A stretch of DNA of 64,000 bases from Leishmania infantum JPCM5 (Eukaryota > Euglenozoa > Kinetoplastea > Trypanosomatida > Trypanosomatidae), in assembly GCF_000002875.2 (NCBI RefSeq), contig NC_009416.2:503501-567500 (forward strand), written 5' to 3'. The position numbers and the translations under genes were made by a program. Position 1 is the stretch's first letter. Every line of letters starts with the position of its first letter. The notes beneath the pieces were generated by a model that saw only the letters and a list, made by a program, of their open reading frames with translations, was not told the DNA's origin and did no database searches. Positions 18,280-27,965 of this stretch are shown here, piece by piece.

Positions 18280-21200
18280 ATGCTCCACACGGCCGTGGCG
18301 CCGTTGTTGCCGGCCTCGGTGGTGACGCACACCGTCTCTGGTTATTTTCTCCCCGACTCGTCTGCGGCGCAGAAGGAGAAAGAGGTGGTGGCAATTCGAC
18401 AGAATCACCTCACCTTGTATCGCGTAAAGCGCACGCCTCACGCCTGCGCTGCTGCAGGGCTGCCGCCAGCGGAGCAGCTCGGTCAGGTGGCGGAGGTTTC
18501 CCTGCACGCGCCACCGCTAGCGGCCGCAACATGCCGCCCTCTCCGGACCACCTCCGACGTCTTGGTACTTCTTTTCGATGACTTCCACGTATCCTTCCTG
18601 CAGTACAACCCGGTCACAGTTCAGTTCGACACGGTGGCTCTCGTGCAGTTAGATGACCGTCAGCTGTGCCTCGACCGGTGCCCGCTCAGCGCGATGCTGC
18701 GGGTGGACGAGACAGGGACGTACGTTGCCGTCCTAGCCAAGCGGAGCGACCTCTTCTTCTTCCCGGTGTTGGAGATGATAGATCAGCAGGCGATGGCACA
18801 GGTGCAGGCGGAAAATGCGGCCGCGAACGCTTCGAACTCGGATATGCACTCCGCTGCCTTCGCGGGCAACGAGGAGGCTGCTGTGACGAAGACCTCTGGT
18901 ACGGCGACGGCAGCAGCCCCGAAGCCAACAGTGGCACTCAATGCTTGGGGAGACGAGGACGAGGACGACGACTACGACGAAGCGCCGAACCCGCGCAAGC
19001 AGCTGGAGGCCGCGAAGAGCGAGCAGTCCGTTTCCGAAAAAACAATGGCAGGGGACGATAGCGCTGTGGCGTTCGGAGCAGCCTCCGCGGGGCCTGGAAC
19101 AGCGTCGTCGCAGAAGGTGACGCAGGGCGGTGTCACCTCGTTGTTGCTGCGTGTTGGTACAGTGACGCACTGGCGCCTGCAAGATGTGAAGACCGCGCTG
19201 CGCAACATCCGCGACGTCCAGTTCGTCGAGTCGGCTGGCGAGCCCTTGCTGGCGTTTCTGTTTGAGAAGCAGCCGACGTGGGCAGGGCGAGTGAAGCTGC
19301 TGGAGTGGCGCAGCAAGACGGTAGAGTCGCATATGCTAACCTGCTCGATCGAGTGGATGAAAGTGACACTGGCGAACTCCACGGCGCCGCACATGCTCTC
19401 TCTCAGCGAGGTGGATGGGCTGCCGTACGACGTGACGAGCATGACGCCGCTTCCGGCCTTCCAGGATGTACCGTCCGCCGTGTTTTGCGTGAGTCGCAAC
19501 ATGATGGTGCACGTGAGCACAAAGAGCGGCTACGGTGTGTACGTGAACGCTACCGGTGAGGAGCAGGCGCGCAGTTTGAAGTCTTCAGCGGTGAGTTTGG
19601 AAGCGGTGCAGTGGCGTAGCGCGTCGCAGGCACTGTCTACCGACCTTGTGAAGGTGAACCTGAACTTTGCGAACGCCACGTCCGTGCTCGTCTCGCAGTC
19701 GGCGACGACGCAGAGAGCGCCGGTGGTGGCTGCTGGTGCTGCTGCGGCTGCAGATGGTCACATCCAACGGCTGCTGGTCGTAACAGAGGAAGAGGGGACC
19801 GTCGTGGACGTGCACTTGCAGAGCCACGGCTACACGGTGGGTAGCATCAGTGCGGAAATCGTGATGACCGGCTGCTTCGGCTCCTCGTACGCTTCCATCG
19901 ACCCCACAAGGTTCTTTCTCGGCGCCCTGAACGGTGACTCTCGTTTCATCGTCAGCACCCCGCGCGACCCATGCAAAGTGCTGCAGAAGTTTCTCGGCAT
20001 CGGACCCGTGCGGGACGTCGACATTGTGGACACCACCACCGCCGCCGCGGAGACGCAGGAGGACACACTCGATCCGTCCATTGAAGCCTCCCCCTACGCA
20101 GACCTCTTCCGCAGCGTGGAGCTCGAAGCGGTGCCGGCCATGACGGCGGCGCAGCGAAAGGCGGTGATGGACATTGCTCTGTGCTCCGGCAGCGGCTCGG
20201 CGGGAAGTCTCTCCATCTTGCGGCGATCAATCCGGAGTCGTGTGGTGCGGCAGGAGGAGCTGAACGCCATCTCTGTCTTCTTTTTGGAGCCCACCAACGC
20301 CGATGCCCGCAAGCGACCGCGAGACATCGGCAACGAGGGAGGCAGGGGAGATGCGCCCCCCGCGTCGACGGTCGGCGGCGGCGCCGCGCCGCACCCACAC
20401 CTACTCATCAGCGGCTCGAACTTTTCCATTCTCTTTGCGGTGCGCAGCGACTCGGTGCAGCAGGTTCGCGGGGCTGCTCTCAGTATGGCGGCTCGCACCG
20501 TATACGCCGTGCATCTGGACTGGATGCCAGGTCTGCTGCAGGTAACGGAGACGGAGCTGCGACTTCTGTCCGCCGACGGCAAGCGCCGACTGTCAAGCAC
20601 CGAGTTCCTCACGCTACCGGCGATACAGCGAGCCAGCAGCCAGGGCGCCGCGGCAAACGTGGCCCTCTCTGCCCTGTTGGTCGCGGAAATGCGCTGCGTC
20701 CTTGTCCGCTTCACAGATGGACAGCTGCTTTCGTTCCGCCTGGAGGATGCCAAGGCGATGTCAATGGCGACCCTGCTCCTAGAGAGAGTGACGGCCGTCG
20801 CGTGGTGGGGGTCGGCTGCGAGGCACCTGCAGCAACGTCAGCACGCGCTGGTGGTTGTGCAAAACATGGACCTGGTTTTGTACACGCTGCAGTCGCCGCA
20901 AGCGGTGCAGCAGGCGTCGAGTTTCCCGAACTTTGCTCTCATCCCGCCCTTTGCGATGGAGGGGGTCGAGACGCCAGTGGTGAAGCTGCGTGAGCGGCTG
21001 AAAGCAGAGCCGCTGCCGACTGTCACGCATCTCGCCGTCTTTGATCAGCACGAGGACCCCGCCGCGTCAGCTGCGCCGACGGAGGCGACTCTCGTGATGA
21101 TTCTGTCATCCGGGGAGCTAGTGACGTACCGGGTTGTCCCTGCTGATGCCAACGGTCCACGGAGGTGCGTGAAGGTGATTTACCACATCCTTGACGTCGC

Positions 21201-22908
21201 GCCGGAGGTGGATGTGGTGGAGTCGATCGAGGCTCGCAAGAAGCGTCTGCAGGAAGAGCGGGCGCACCTGGCGAGTGTCACGCAGCAGATGCGCCACTGC
21301 AGCGAGCGGCTGGTGCCATTCCGTGGCCTCCAGGACCGGCACAAAGGCATCTACGTCTGCGGCCAGACGCCGGTGTTCCTCGTGTACCATGCTGCCACGA
21401 ATCAGCTTGTCTGCACCCGGCATCACGCCACGAACGCGGTGCGCGGCTTCGCGCCGTTCCACTCGCGGCATGTGCATGGCGGTTTCGTCTACTGCGGCGA
21501 GGGCTTCGTGCACTTTGCGACGATGCAGCCCTTCGGCGAGCTGCTTGGCAGCAGCGGGTGGTGGCTTGAGCGGGTGCGGCTTGGGTGCACGCCCCACCAG
21601 GTCATTTACTCCCCCGCGGCGCACGGGTGCTTTGTCGTGGCGTCGCGGCCGCAGCCGTTTTCCCCGAAGAGGGCGCCCTTCGACGTGCAGCTGCGCATGG
21701 TCGAGGACGAGGAGGGCAATCGCGTGCCGCACGTCATAGAGCCCGTCTCGCTGCCGCCCCTGTCCGCCACTTCCGGCTCACCCGTGCCAACGAATGAGCG
21801 CTATGAGGTGCAGTTCTTCTCGACGCTGGATTGGCAGTGCATGGGTCGCCTTGTGCTGGACGTAAATGAGAAGGTGCTCTCCGCGACGCTGATGCAGGTG
21901 ACCCGTGACACAACTATGGACGCGGCGAACCGGTCTACGACGGCGCCGGTGTGCGCACTGGCAACGGCGTACCCGCTGGGCGAGGATGTCACGACCCGCG
22001 GACGCATCTTGCTGCTGACAACGTCGCAGCAGGGTGGCCAAGGGATGCAGCAGCTGCGCACCTTACACGAGGAGCCAATGAAGGGCCCCGTCACCGCCAT
22101 CACGAGGGTCGGCGAAGATTGCGTCGCGGTTGCCGTGGGCGGCACCGTACGTGTGTATCGCTACGACACGAACAAGAGCACCATGGAGACCATGGCAATC
22201 TTGTACGCCGGGGCCTACGTAACGTGCTTGCAAGCATTTCGCAACTACCTCGTCATCGGGGACTTGTTCAACTCCGTCCTCTTCGCCCGCTACAGCGAAG
22301 AAATCCACACCATCACGATTCTTGGGCGGGACACAAATGCCATCTCGGTCGTTTCGAATGACATGCTGTACCACGACACTCGCTTCGGCCTCCTCGTCAC
22401 GGACGACGCGCGCAATCTCGTGTGCATGAGCTACAAGCCGCGCGTACTGGAGGAGCCCGGCAAGCCGCCGAAGATACTGGAGTCGCTTCTGACCGTCACT
22501 GGCGAGTACCGACTGGCGGGCGGCGTGCTACTCAAGATGATGCGGCTGCGTGCCGCCTCGACGCGCAACAGCAGCGTCGCTATCTACGTCACTAACATGG
22601 GTGAGATCGGCTACCTGGTACCGCTCGGCGATCAGACGAGTCGAACTGGGCAATGGGTAGGGCGCCGCTTGCAGAGCGAGGTGGCCCACGCTGGCGGCCT
22701 GCCGCCGCGCATGTTCCTTGGCTTTCCACAGGACGATCCGCTGCGCTCCCTCAAAGGTGAAGAGTGGATGCTGCATGTCCCCCTGTTGGAGCAGTTGTAC
22801 CGCCAAGACCTGCGCACGCGCAAGCTGGTTGCTTCAGCGGCCCAAACGCAGCTAGAGCGCGTCATGAACGTCGGCGCCACCGTCTCGGCGGAGCTCGGGC
22901 ACATTTGA
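18280..22908 (+). CDS. CPSF160: Cleavage and polyadenylation specificity factor, 160 kDa subunit
   Basis: The 1542-residue protein matches CPSF160/CFT1 in length and layout. The N-terminus VVTHTVSGYFLPDS plus IRQNHLTLYRVKR corresponds to the family opening. The C-terminal CPSF_A region includes YLVIGDLFNSVLFARYSEE and FGLLVTDDARNLVCMSYKP, which resemble the CPSF160 blades carrying MKSVFLLRY- and DEARN-type segments. An acidic low-complexity insert (about 225-250, DEDEDDDYDEAPNP) interrupts the first propeller. CPSF160 is the scaffold of the complex that recognises polyadenylation sites. In trypanosomatids polyadenylation is coupled to trans-splicing of the downstream gene and lacks a strict AAUAAA, so RNA contacts may differ. 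The ATG at 18280 gives the family N-terminus. Confidence 0.88.
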   Translation: MLHTAVAPLLPASVVTHTVSGYFLPDSSAAQKEKEVVAIRQNHLTLYRVKRTPHACAAAGLPPAEQLGQVAEVSLHAPPLAAATCRPLRTTSDVLVLLFDDFHVSFLQYNPVTVQFDTVALVQLDDRQLCLDRCPLSAMLRVDETGTYVAVLAKRSDLFFFPVLEMIDQQAMAQVQAENAAANASNSDMHSAAFAGNEEAAVTKTSGTATAAAPKPTVALNAWGDEDEDDDYDEAPNPRKQLEAAKSEQSVSEKTMAGDDSAVAFGAASAGPGTASSQKVTQGGVTSLLLRVGTVTHWRLQDVKTALRNIRDVQFVESAGEPLLAFLFEKQPTWAGRVKLLEWRSKTVESHMLTCSIEWMKVTLANSTAPHMLSLSEVDGLPYDVTSMTPLPAFQDVPSAVFCVSRNMMVHVSTKSGYGVYVNATGEEQARSLKSSAVSLEAVQWRSASQALSTDLVKVNLNFANATSVLVSQSATTQRAPVVAAGAAAAADGHIQRLLVVTEEEGTVVDVHLQSHGYTVGSISAEIVMTGCFGSSYASIDPTRFFLGALNGDSRFIVSTPRDPCKVLQKFLGIGPVRDVDIVDTTTAAAETQEDTLDPSIEASPYADLFRSVELEAVPAMTAAQRKAVMDIALCSGSGSAGSLSILRRSIRSRVVRQEELNAISVFFLEPTNADARKRPRDIGNEGGRGDAPPASTVGGGAAPHPHLLISGSNFSILFAVRSDSVQQVRGAALSMAARTVYAVHLDWMPGLLQVTETELRLLSADGKRRLSSTEFLTLPAIQRASSQGAAANVALSALLVAEMRCVLVRFTDGQLLSFRLEDAKAMSMATLLLERVTAVAWWGSAARHLQQRQHALVVVQNMDLVLYTLQSPQAVQQASSFPNFALIPPFAMEGVETPVVKLRERLKAEPLPTVTHLAVFDQHEDPAASAAPTEATLVMILSSGELVTYRVVPADANGPRRCVKVIYHILDVAPEVDVVESIEARKKRLQEERAHLASVTQQMRHCSERLVPFRGLQDRHKGIYVCGQTPVFLVYHAATNQLVCTRHHATNAVRGFAPFHSRHVHGGFVYCGEGFVHFATMQPFGELLGSSGWWLERVRLGCTPHQVIYSPAAHGCFVVASRPQPFSPKRAPFDVQLRMVEDEEGNRVPHVIEPVSLPPLSATSGSPVPTNERYEVQFFSTLDWQCMGRLVLDVNEKVLSATLMQVTRDTTMDAANRSTTAPVCALATAYPLGEDVTTRGRILLLTTSQQGGQGMQQLRTLHEEPMKGPVTAITRVGEDCVAVAVGGTVRVYRYDTNKSTMETMAILYAGAYVTCLQAFRNYLVIGDLFNSVLFARYSEEIHTITILGRDTNAISVVSNDMLYHDTRFGLLVTDDARNLVCMSYKPRVLEEPGKPPKILESLLTVTGEYRLAGGVLLKMMRLRAASTRNSSVAIYVTNMGEIGYLVPLGDQTSRTGQWVGRRLQSEVAHAGGLPPRMFLGFPQDDPLRSLKGEEWMLHVPLLEQLYRQDLRTRKLVASAAQTQLERVMNVGATVSAELGHI

Positions 22909-23688
22909 GGAAACGAACGCACAAGAAGGGCGCTGCGTGCGTGGCGCTAGCGCAGAGGGTTGTGTGTCTGCGTGTGTGTAATGGGCCGTTTTTTTTTTAT
23001 GTTCTTGTTAACTGTCACCACAAATCGGTGTTAGGGAGGTGCGCGGTGGTGTTGGTCCCCGAGCGTGAATGGCAAAGGAGAAGCCCATCTGGCAAGAGGA
23101 CCAATCCATGCCAACTCAGAAGAAAGCGAACGGCACACGTGTGCGCGGTGGCGCTCGCGCATCGTCGGGGATGATACTCAAAAAGAGGCGTTGTCGTGTT
23201 CTCTCGACAAAGGGCGCAGTGCCTGGAGAACGTGGCATATCCGAGGGTGGGTGTTCATCCGAAGCACGACAAAGGACTGCAGTCGTCTTCTGCAATCACC
23301 TTCTCCCGCCGTGCACTCCACTCGCCACGAAGGAAGGAAGCCTTCTTGTATTTTGGTGCATCGCTCGCCTGCTCTGTGTGTGCGCGCGCGCGCGTGTGTG
23401 TGTGTGTGTGTCTGTCGGTGTGCTTCTGTCTCTTTCTCTTACCTTCACCTTCTCCCTCGTCTCGCCGTCCGTTTGCCCTTACACCTTGATGAAGGCGCCT
23501 CGACGCACCTTCGAACGAAAAGCACCCCCTCCTCCTCCACCTCCCTCTCCCGTCCCCCTCTCTTCTCTCCACATCACTGAGGACACGTGAATGGCAGGGC
23601 GTTCGGGCTGGTGCGAGAGTTCTATGCGGCGCTTAAGCGCATTCGGCGGCCTTACTACCATACCGGCACGATCCTTCCTGGGCAGTCG
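22909..23688 (+). other. 0.8 kb intergenic region and ambiguous 5' end of the LicD-like gene
   Basis: It contains a poly-T run (22990-22998), a (GT/GC)n stretch (23382-23412) and a long pyrimidine tract (23416-23572) ending near the acceptor-like AG at 23580-23582. From 23587 the sequence already has coding-like GC3 in the LicD frame, but no ATG occurs in that frame before 23689. An ATG at 23591 lies in another frame and opens a 67-codon frame overlapping the gene. Confidence 0.5.
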
Positions 23689-25167
23689 ATGCAGCGCTGT
23701 AGTCGCGCGTGGAAAAAGGCCGCTGAAGCTGCCTTCCGGCCACACTTACACCGGGAAGATTGCCGCATATGCAGCGCTGCAACGTCGGCGCTAAAGGACG
23801 CGACGTATGTTGGCTCGGTGACCTCAAGTTGCACCATTATCCCGGGCCACAAAGTTGGGTCGTCGGCTTCAGGCTCCCAAAGGCCGCAGACCCCGACCCG
23901 CCAAGACGCCTCCTGGCTTGCTGGCAACGCGCCTTCCTCAGTGTTTGAAGTACGGCGTGCTGCGCTGCTAGAATGGTTGCACCGATTCTCGGAGCGAGAG
24001 CAAAAAGGGGGTGTGCCTGGCGTGGAGGTCCCTCTTTCGGAGGAAAAGCCAGAAGAGCTCGACAGCAGCGTCGACCTCGACACTGCATACACGGCGTACT
24101 TGCGATGCGAAGATGCCACTGCACAAGAAGCCCTCTTCGCCCGTTTGGTGGATTGGGTGGACGCTCAATGCGCCCAGCCTGTCGTACCATCTGGTGCGTC
24201 GCCGACGTCGACTTCCGCTGCGCCGGCTAACTCTGCGGCGGCGGCAGCGGAAGACAGGCAGTGGGGTGGTGTTCGCATCCCACAGTGCTTGGCGGTTCCT
24301 CGTGTGGCGGCAGCTATGACGTCGAAGGAGCGGAAAGCGACTGCGACGCTCATGGGCGAGAAGACCGACGGCGTCCGCGCTGCGAACGACTTCGAGACGT
24401 ACGTGCGGCGGCGCTTCCCCGACAATGCTGCCTTTATCACTAAGCAACTGGCCTTTCAAAAAGCGCTGCTAGCGGCGCAGGAGGTTCTGACTGCGCAAAA
24501 GATTCGGTTCTTCCTCGCCTGTGGCACGGCCCTGGGTGCGCGGCGTGACGGCTGCTTTATCCCGTATGATGAGGACATTGACCTTGGCATCCTCTACGCC
24601 GATATCGCGGTGCCTGTAACGGAGGGCGATGATCGGCCAGTGCCCAATCTCTCTTTTCCCTCTGCCGCCCCAGCCGGCTTGAGCTATGCGCAGATGCGTG
24701 TGTATCGACTCCTTCACGCGCTGGCATCAACGCGCGCGTTCGTGGTTTTTGACATTTGCGGCGCCGTTGAGAAAGGATTGGAGCTGCGCGTGCTGCACCT
24801 GGCCACCAGCGCTCGTATCGACATCAATCTCTACTACCCACCTCTGTGCACCACCGACTGCGGCGGAGACGGTGACGCCGGCGACGATGCGCTAGTGCGC
24901 GAGAAGGGCCCTTTTGTGTGGGCCGCCTCTTTTTACGAGGCAGCCGGTGCGCGCAAGCACCGCATGTATCGCTATCGGCACAAGCCCTTCGCCGCAGAGC
25001 TCGAGGAACTTCCGTTTTGTGCTAAGACGGCGTCTGTATGCAGGGGTTTTTTGGTGCCCCCAGAGCGCTATCTCGTCGAGAACTACGGAGAGGACTGGCG
25101 GACACCGAAACAGTACTCGTACACAGAGGGCCTTGCGGGGGAGTTCAAGAACATCGTGAAGGAGTAG
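23689..25167 (+). CDS. LicD/fukutin-family phosphotransferase-like protein
   Basis: From the ATG at 23689 the protein is 492 residues. At about 275-305 it carries the LicD core FLACGTALGARRDG then CFIPYDEDIDLG, matching the GTLLGxxR...IPWDDDID signature. The end, FLVPPERYLVENYGEDWRTP, matches the family's C-terminal VP...L...YG...P block. LicD, fukutin and FKRP proteins transfer phosphocholine or ribitol/glycerol phosphate to glycans; in kinetoplastids such proteins could act in phosphoglycan synthesis, but the substrate is not evident. The N-terminal 200 residues are unassigned and low in conserved features, and no obvious transmembrane anchor is seen. The frame is open back to a stop at 23578 but upstream has only a GTG, so the true N-terminus is uncertain. 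Confidence 0.8.
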   Translation: MQRCSRAWKKAAEAAFRPHLHREDCRICSAATSALKDATYVGSVTSSCTIIPGHKVGSSASGSQRPQTPTRQDASWLAGNAPSSVFEVRRAALLEWLHRFSEREQKGGVPGVEVPLSEEKPEELDSSVDLDTAYTAYLRCEDATAQEALFARLVDWVDAQCAQPVVPSGASPTSTSAAPANSAAAAAEDRQWGGVRIPQCLAVPRVAAAMTSKERKATATLMGEKTDGVRAANDFETYVRRRFPDNAAFITKQLAFQKALLAAQEVLTAQKIRFFLACGTALGARRDGCFIPYDEDIDLGILYADIAVPVTEGDDRPVPNLSFPSAAPAGLSYAQMRVYRLLHALASTRAFVVFDICGAVEKGLELRVLHLATSARIDINLYYPPLCTTDCGGDGDAGDDALVREKGPFVWAASFYEAAGARKHRMYRYRHKPFAAELEELPFCAKTASVCRGFLVPPERYLVENYGEDWRTPKQYSYTEGLAGEFKNIVKE

Positions 25168-27965
25168 CGTCGCCCGCCACGCGGGGTGGCATGGTACACT
25201 TTGTGTGCTTGCTTCTTTCGACTAAGCGTGACTCTTGTGTCGGGTACGTGCGTATGTGCCTATTGGAGAGTTCGTTGGCGCCGGTGGTTTTCCGTGGTTT
25301 GCGCCATGCGATGCTTTTTCTCGCAACACGTGTACCTATCTCAGACTTGCGTCCTCCTTGTCGCTCACAGCCTCCTGCCTCGTCGCATCTATGGTGCCAA
25401 GGTGCGGAGAGGCAACCCCGCAACTTGAGCAACAACGCCGGCGCGCATACGCACAGTGAAAGAAACGTGTGCATAGATCTGCTCTTCAGCTCTCGTACAG
25501 AGCTGTCGCACCCGCACCCGCTTCCTGCTCTACCGGTTAGGTCTGGACCTTCTCCCGCTGCAGTTTTTTTGTTCTCACATGCGCCCCCGCCCCCAGCGCA
25601 CTCATTTCTCTTCTTCGCTCCATTTCGCTTGCTTGGGAGCGCTGCTACGCCTCTTCCTGCTCCAACACATGAATGCATATACATATATCCATATGCATGT
25701 ATACGACACACCTTCGCGTTCTCCCCACAACGCTGCCACACACACACACACACAAATACACAAAACACGGGCTCTACCGTGATGAGCCTGCTTACCGATG
25801 CCTTGCCGCGTGTTTCTCGTGGTACTACCACAGCGGCGTACTGCCCTCAATATCTTATTGTTGTTGTTTTGTTGGTTTCTCTCTCCGTGGGTGCATCTTG
25901 GTCACAGATCGTTGTGAGAGTGCGTCCGAGTGCCCGTGTAATCTTCGCGAGCGCACGTAAGTTGGCTCTCTCTCACCCTCCTTTTTTTTTTCGACTGGTG
26001 CTCATTGCTGTTCTCTGTACGTCGCATACAGCACAGAACACGCTGTGCGGAGGTGGTACAAGGTAGTGAGAACAAGCGCGCATCCACGTGCGTGTTCGTG
26101 TGTGCGAAGGTGGCGCGTTTGCTCACCATCGACACCGAAGCGGAGGACGCCATCTGCGAATGAGAGAAAGGGAGAAGGGCAGATAAGGTTGAACATAAAC
26201 AGATAGACATACACTTTTTTGTTTCAAAAGGAGCCCTCGCTGCTCTGTGGTAGCGGAGGAGGCGAGCCACGTTGCTCCAAACGCGCACGGACACACGCTT
26301 CGGGAGATATTTCCACAGACAACACACCGACCAAAGAAGCAAGAAGGGTACGACGCGGCATACGCTTCTGCGTACGTGGCTGGCACAGCGATCTGCACAG
26401 CCTCGCCTCTCATCGGCGTTCTCTTTTCTTGCTGTTTTTTCTTCTCTTGTTTTCATTCGTCACGTGCCCGTCTTCTTTTCATTTTTTTTTCCTGTGTGTG
26501 TGTGTGTGTGTCTTTATTATCCGTTGCTGTTACCACAAACTGAAGCACGAAGAAGCACTGGTGCGCCGGCGCGCTCATTGTTCTACTGTTGTTTATCTTC
26601 CTACCTCTGACGCTACCCCTCACTCCCGCCTCTCGCCTGCGTGCCTACGATCCTCTGCCGCGTCTACGCCTAACGCGCTGCTTGGGTGCTAACCCTGTCA
26701 CACTTGAGGCGTCGGTCTCTCAGTCGCCTCTCGCTGCCGTTTGTTGTTGTGACCGTCGAAAAAGAGTGGGTTTGTCGGCTAGCGTCTGTTACTGGAACTC
26801 TCCATTTGTGCATGCACGTCGGACATACACGCCAGACTTGCAGAATTGTTGTGGGTGGGGCACTGTCGGTGTGAGAAAAGAAGTGTGTCTTTCGCGGTAT
26901 CGACCTCGTCCGTGTGTGACACAGATTCGGAACAGTGCGTTGAATAGAAGTGCCGTCAGGAGCTCATCGAGGGAGCTCTCGCCGTTGTCAGACTTCGTCG
27001 TACTGCGCGCACACGAAACCCGCCAAGCGTGGAACACGAGTGGAAACGCTGGGGCAAGCCGACTCACACTACCGCAGCTGCCTCCCCTCTCCCTTCTTCT
27101 CGGGTCCTGGTGTTTTTTGCTGGGCGTCGTCTTCTCCCCCTGCCCCCTCCTCTCCTCCACTCATTGTACAGCGGCTTCTCCTGCTCTTCTTTTTTTCGCG
27201 TCCAAAGGCTGCCCATCAAGGTCTTCTCGTACCGTCTCGCCACACCGCAGCGCCTCCTCGCTCCCAGCTCGTCAGGAGGAGCCGGAAAGAGAATTCATCT
27301 TACTCTTTTCCCTCGTCTTTTTGTGTGCGCTACTTTTCTTTTGCGGCGCTGGTGACTGTGCCCGTGTGCGTGCGTGTGTGTGTGTGTGTGCGTGTGTGTG
27401 CTTGATCGCTGGGCGGGAACATAACCTGTTCATTTGAGCTCACCGCGCACACCCACACCAACACTCGCCCACCGGCTCAGCACCAGCACCCGCACACGCG
27501 CTCTCTGTCCATCATAGCCTGCACACAAACGCCGTGTGGCGTCCCTGGTTGCTCGACGAACGTCGCAAGTGTACCTAAGTGAATCCAGACGCACAGACAG
27601 AAGACGGACGCTGCCTTTACCGTTTCGGACTCTCCCCTACTTCGGCGACTAAAGCGTTCTCGTGAGCCCTCCTTCGTTGTCTCTCTGTACTCCGCTTGTT
27701 TTCTTTTTTTTTCGATTCCTCGGCTCTCTCTCTCCCCTCCCCATTACAACCTCACTCATAACCACCACGACCACCATAACGACCGCGGCCATTTCGCTTT
27801 GAATCCGCTTCTCCTCCCGTTTCGTCTCTTTTTCGTCGTTGTTGTCACTCGCTCGACTCTCGCCCGCCCTGCACGCCATTCGCTGTTTCGCTCTCCGTTT
27901 TTTTTTGTGGTTTGCTTGTTTGTGTGGTGCTTGCCCTTTGCCTTCTCTGGTGTGAGGGTGGCAGG
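25168..27965 (+). other. 2.8 kb gene-free region
   Basis: Long untranslated or intergenic sequence with CA/TG microsatellites (25738-25754, 26494-26511, 27367-27403), a palindromic TA/CA-rich tract (25675-25703), poly-T runs (25982-25990, 26480-26488) and several polypyrimidine tracts before the capping-type gene. Two long open frames (ending at 26066 and 27437) are rich in Ser/Leu/Pro/Cys and show no domain. I see no gene. Confidence 0.5.

Noticed and set aside
23069..23590. Possible 173-codon protein starting MAKEKPIWQEDQ
   Set aside because: The second half is encoded by a GC/GT microsatellite and polypyrimidine tract; no domain and it runs into the splice signal of the next gene.
25038..26066. 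342-codon plus-strand open frame after the LicD-like gene
   Set aside because: Overlaps the end of the LicD-like gene, then runs through microsatellites and poly-T; Ser/Leu/His/Pro low-complexity with no domain.
26589..27437. 282-codon plus-strand open frame before the capping-type gene
   Set aside because: Ser/Cys/Leu/Val-rich and ending in a (GTGTGC)n-encoded Cys/Val run; typical of pyrimidine-rich untranslated sequence.
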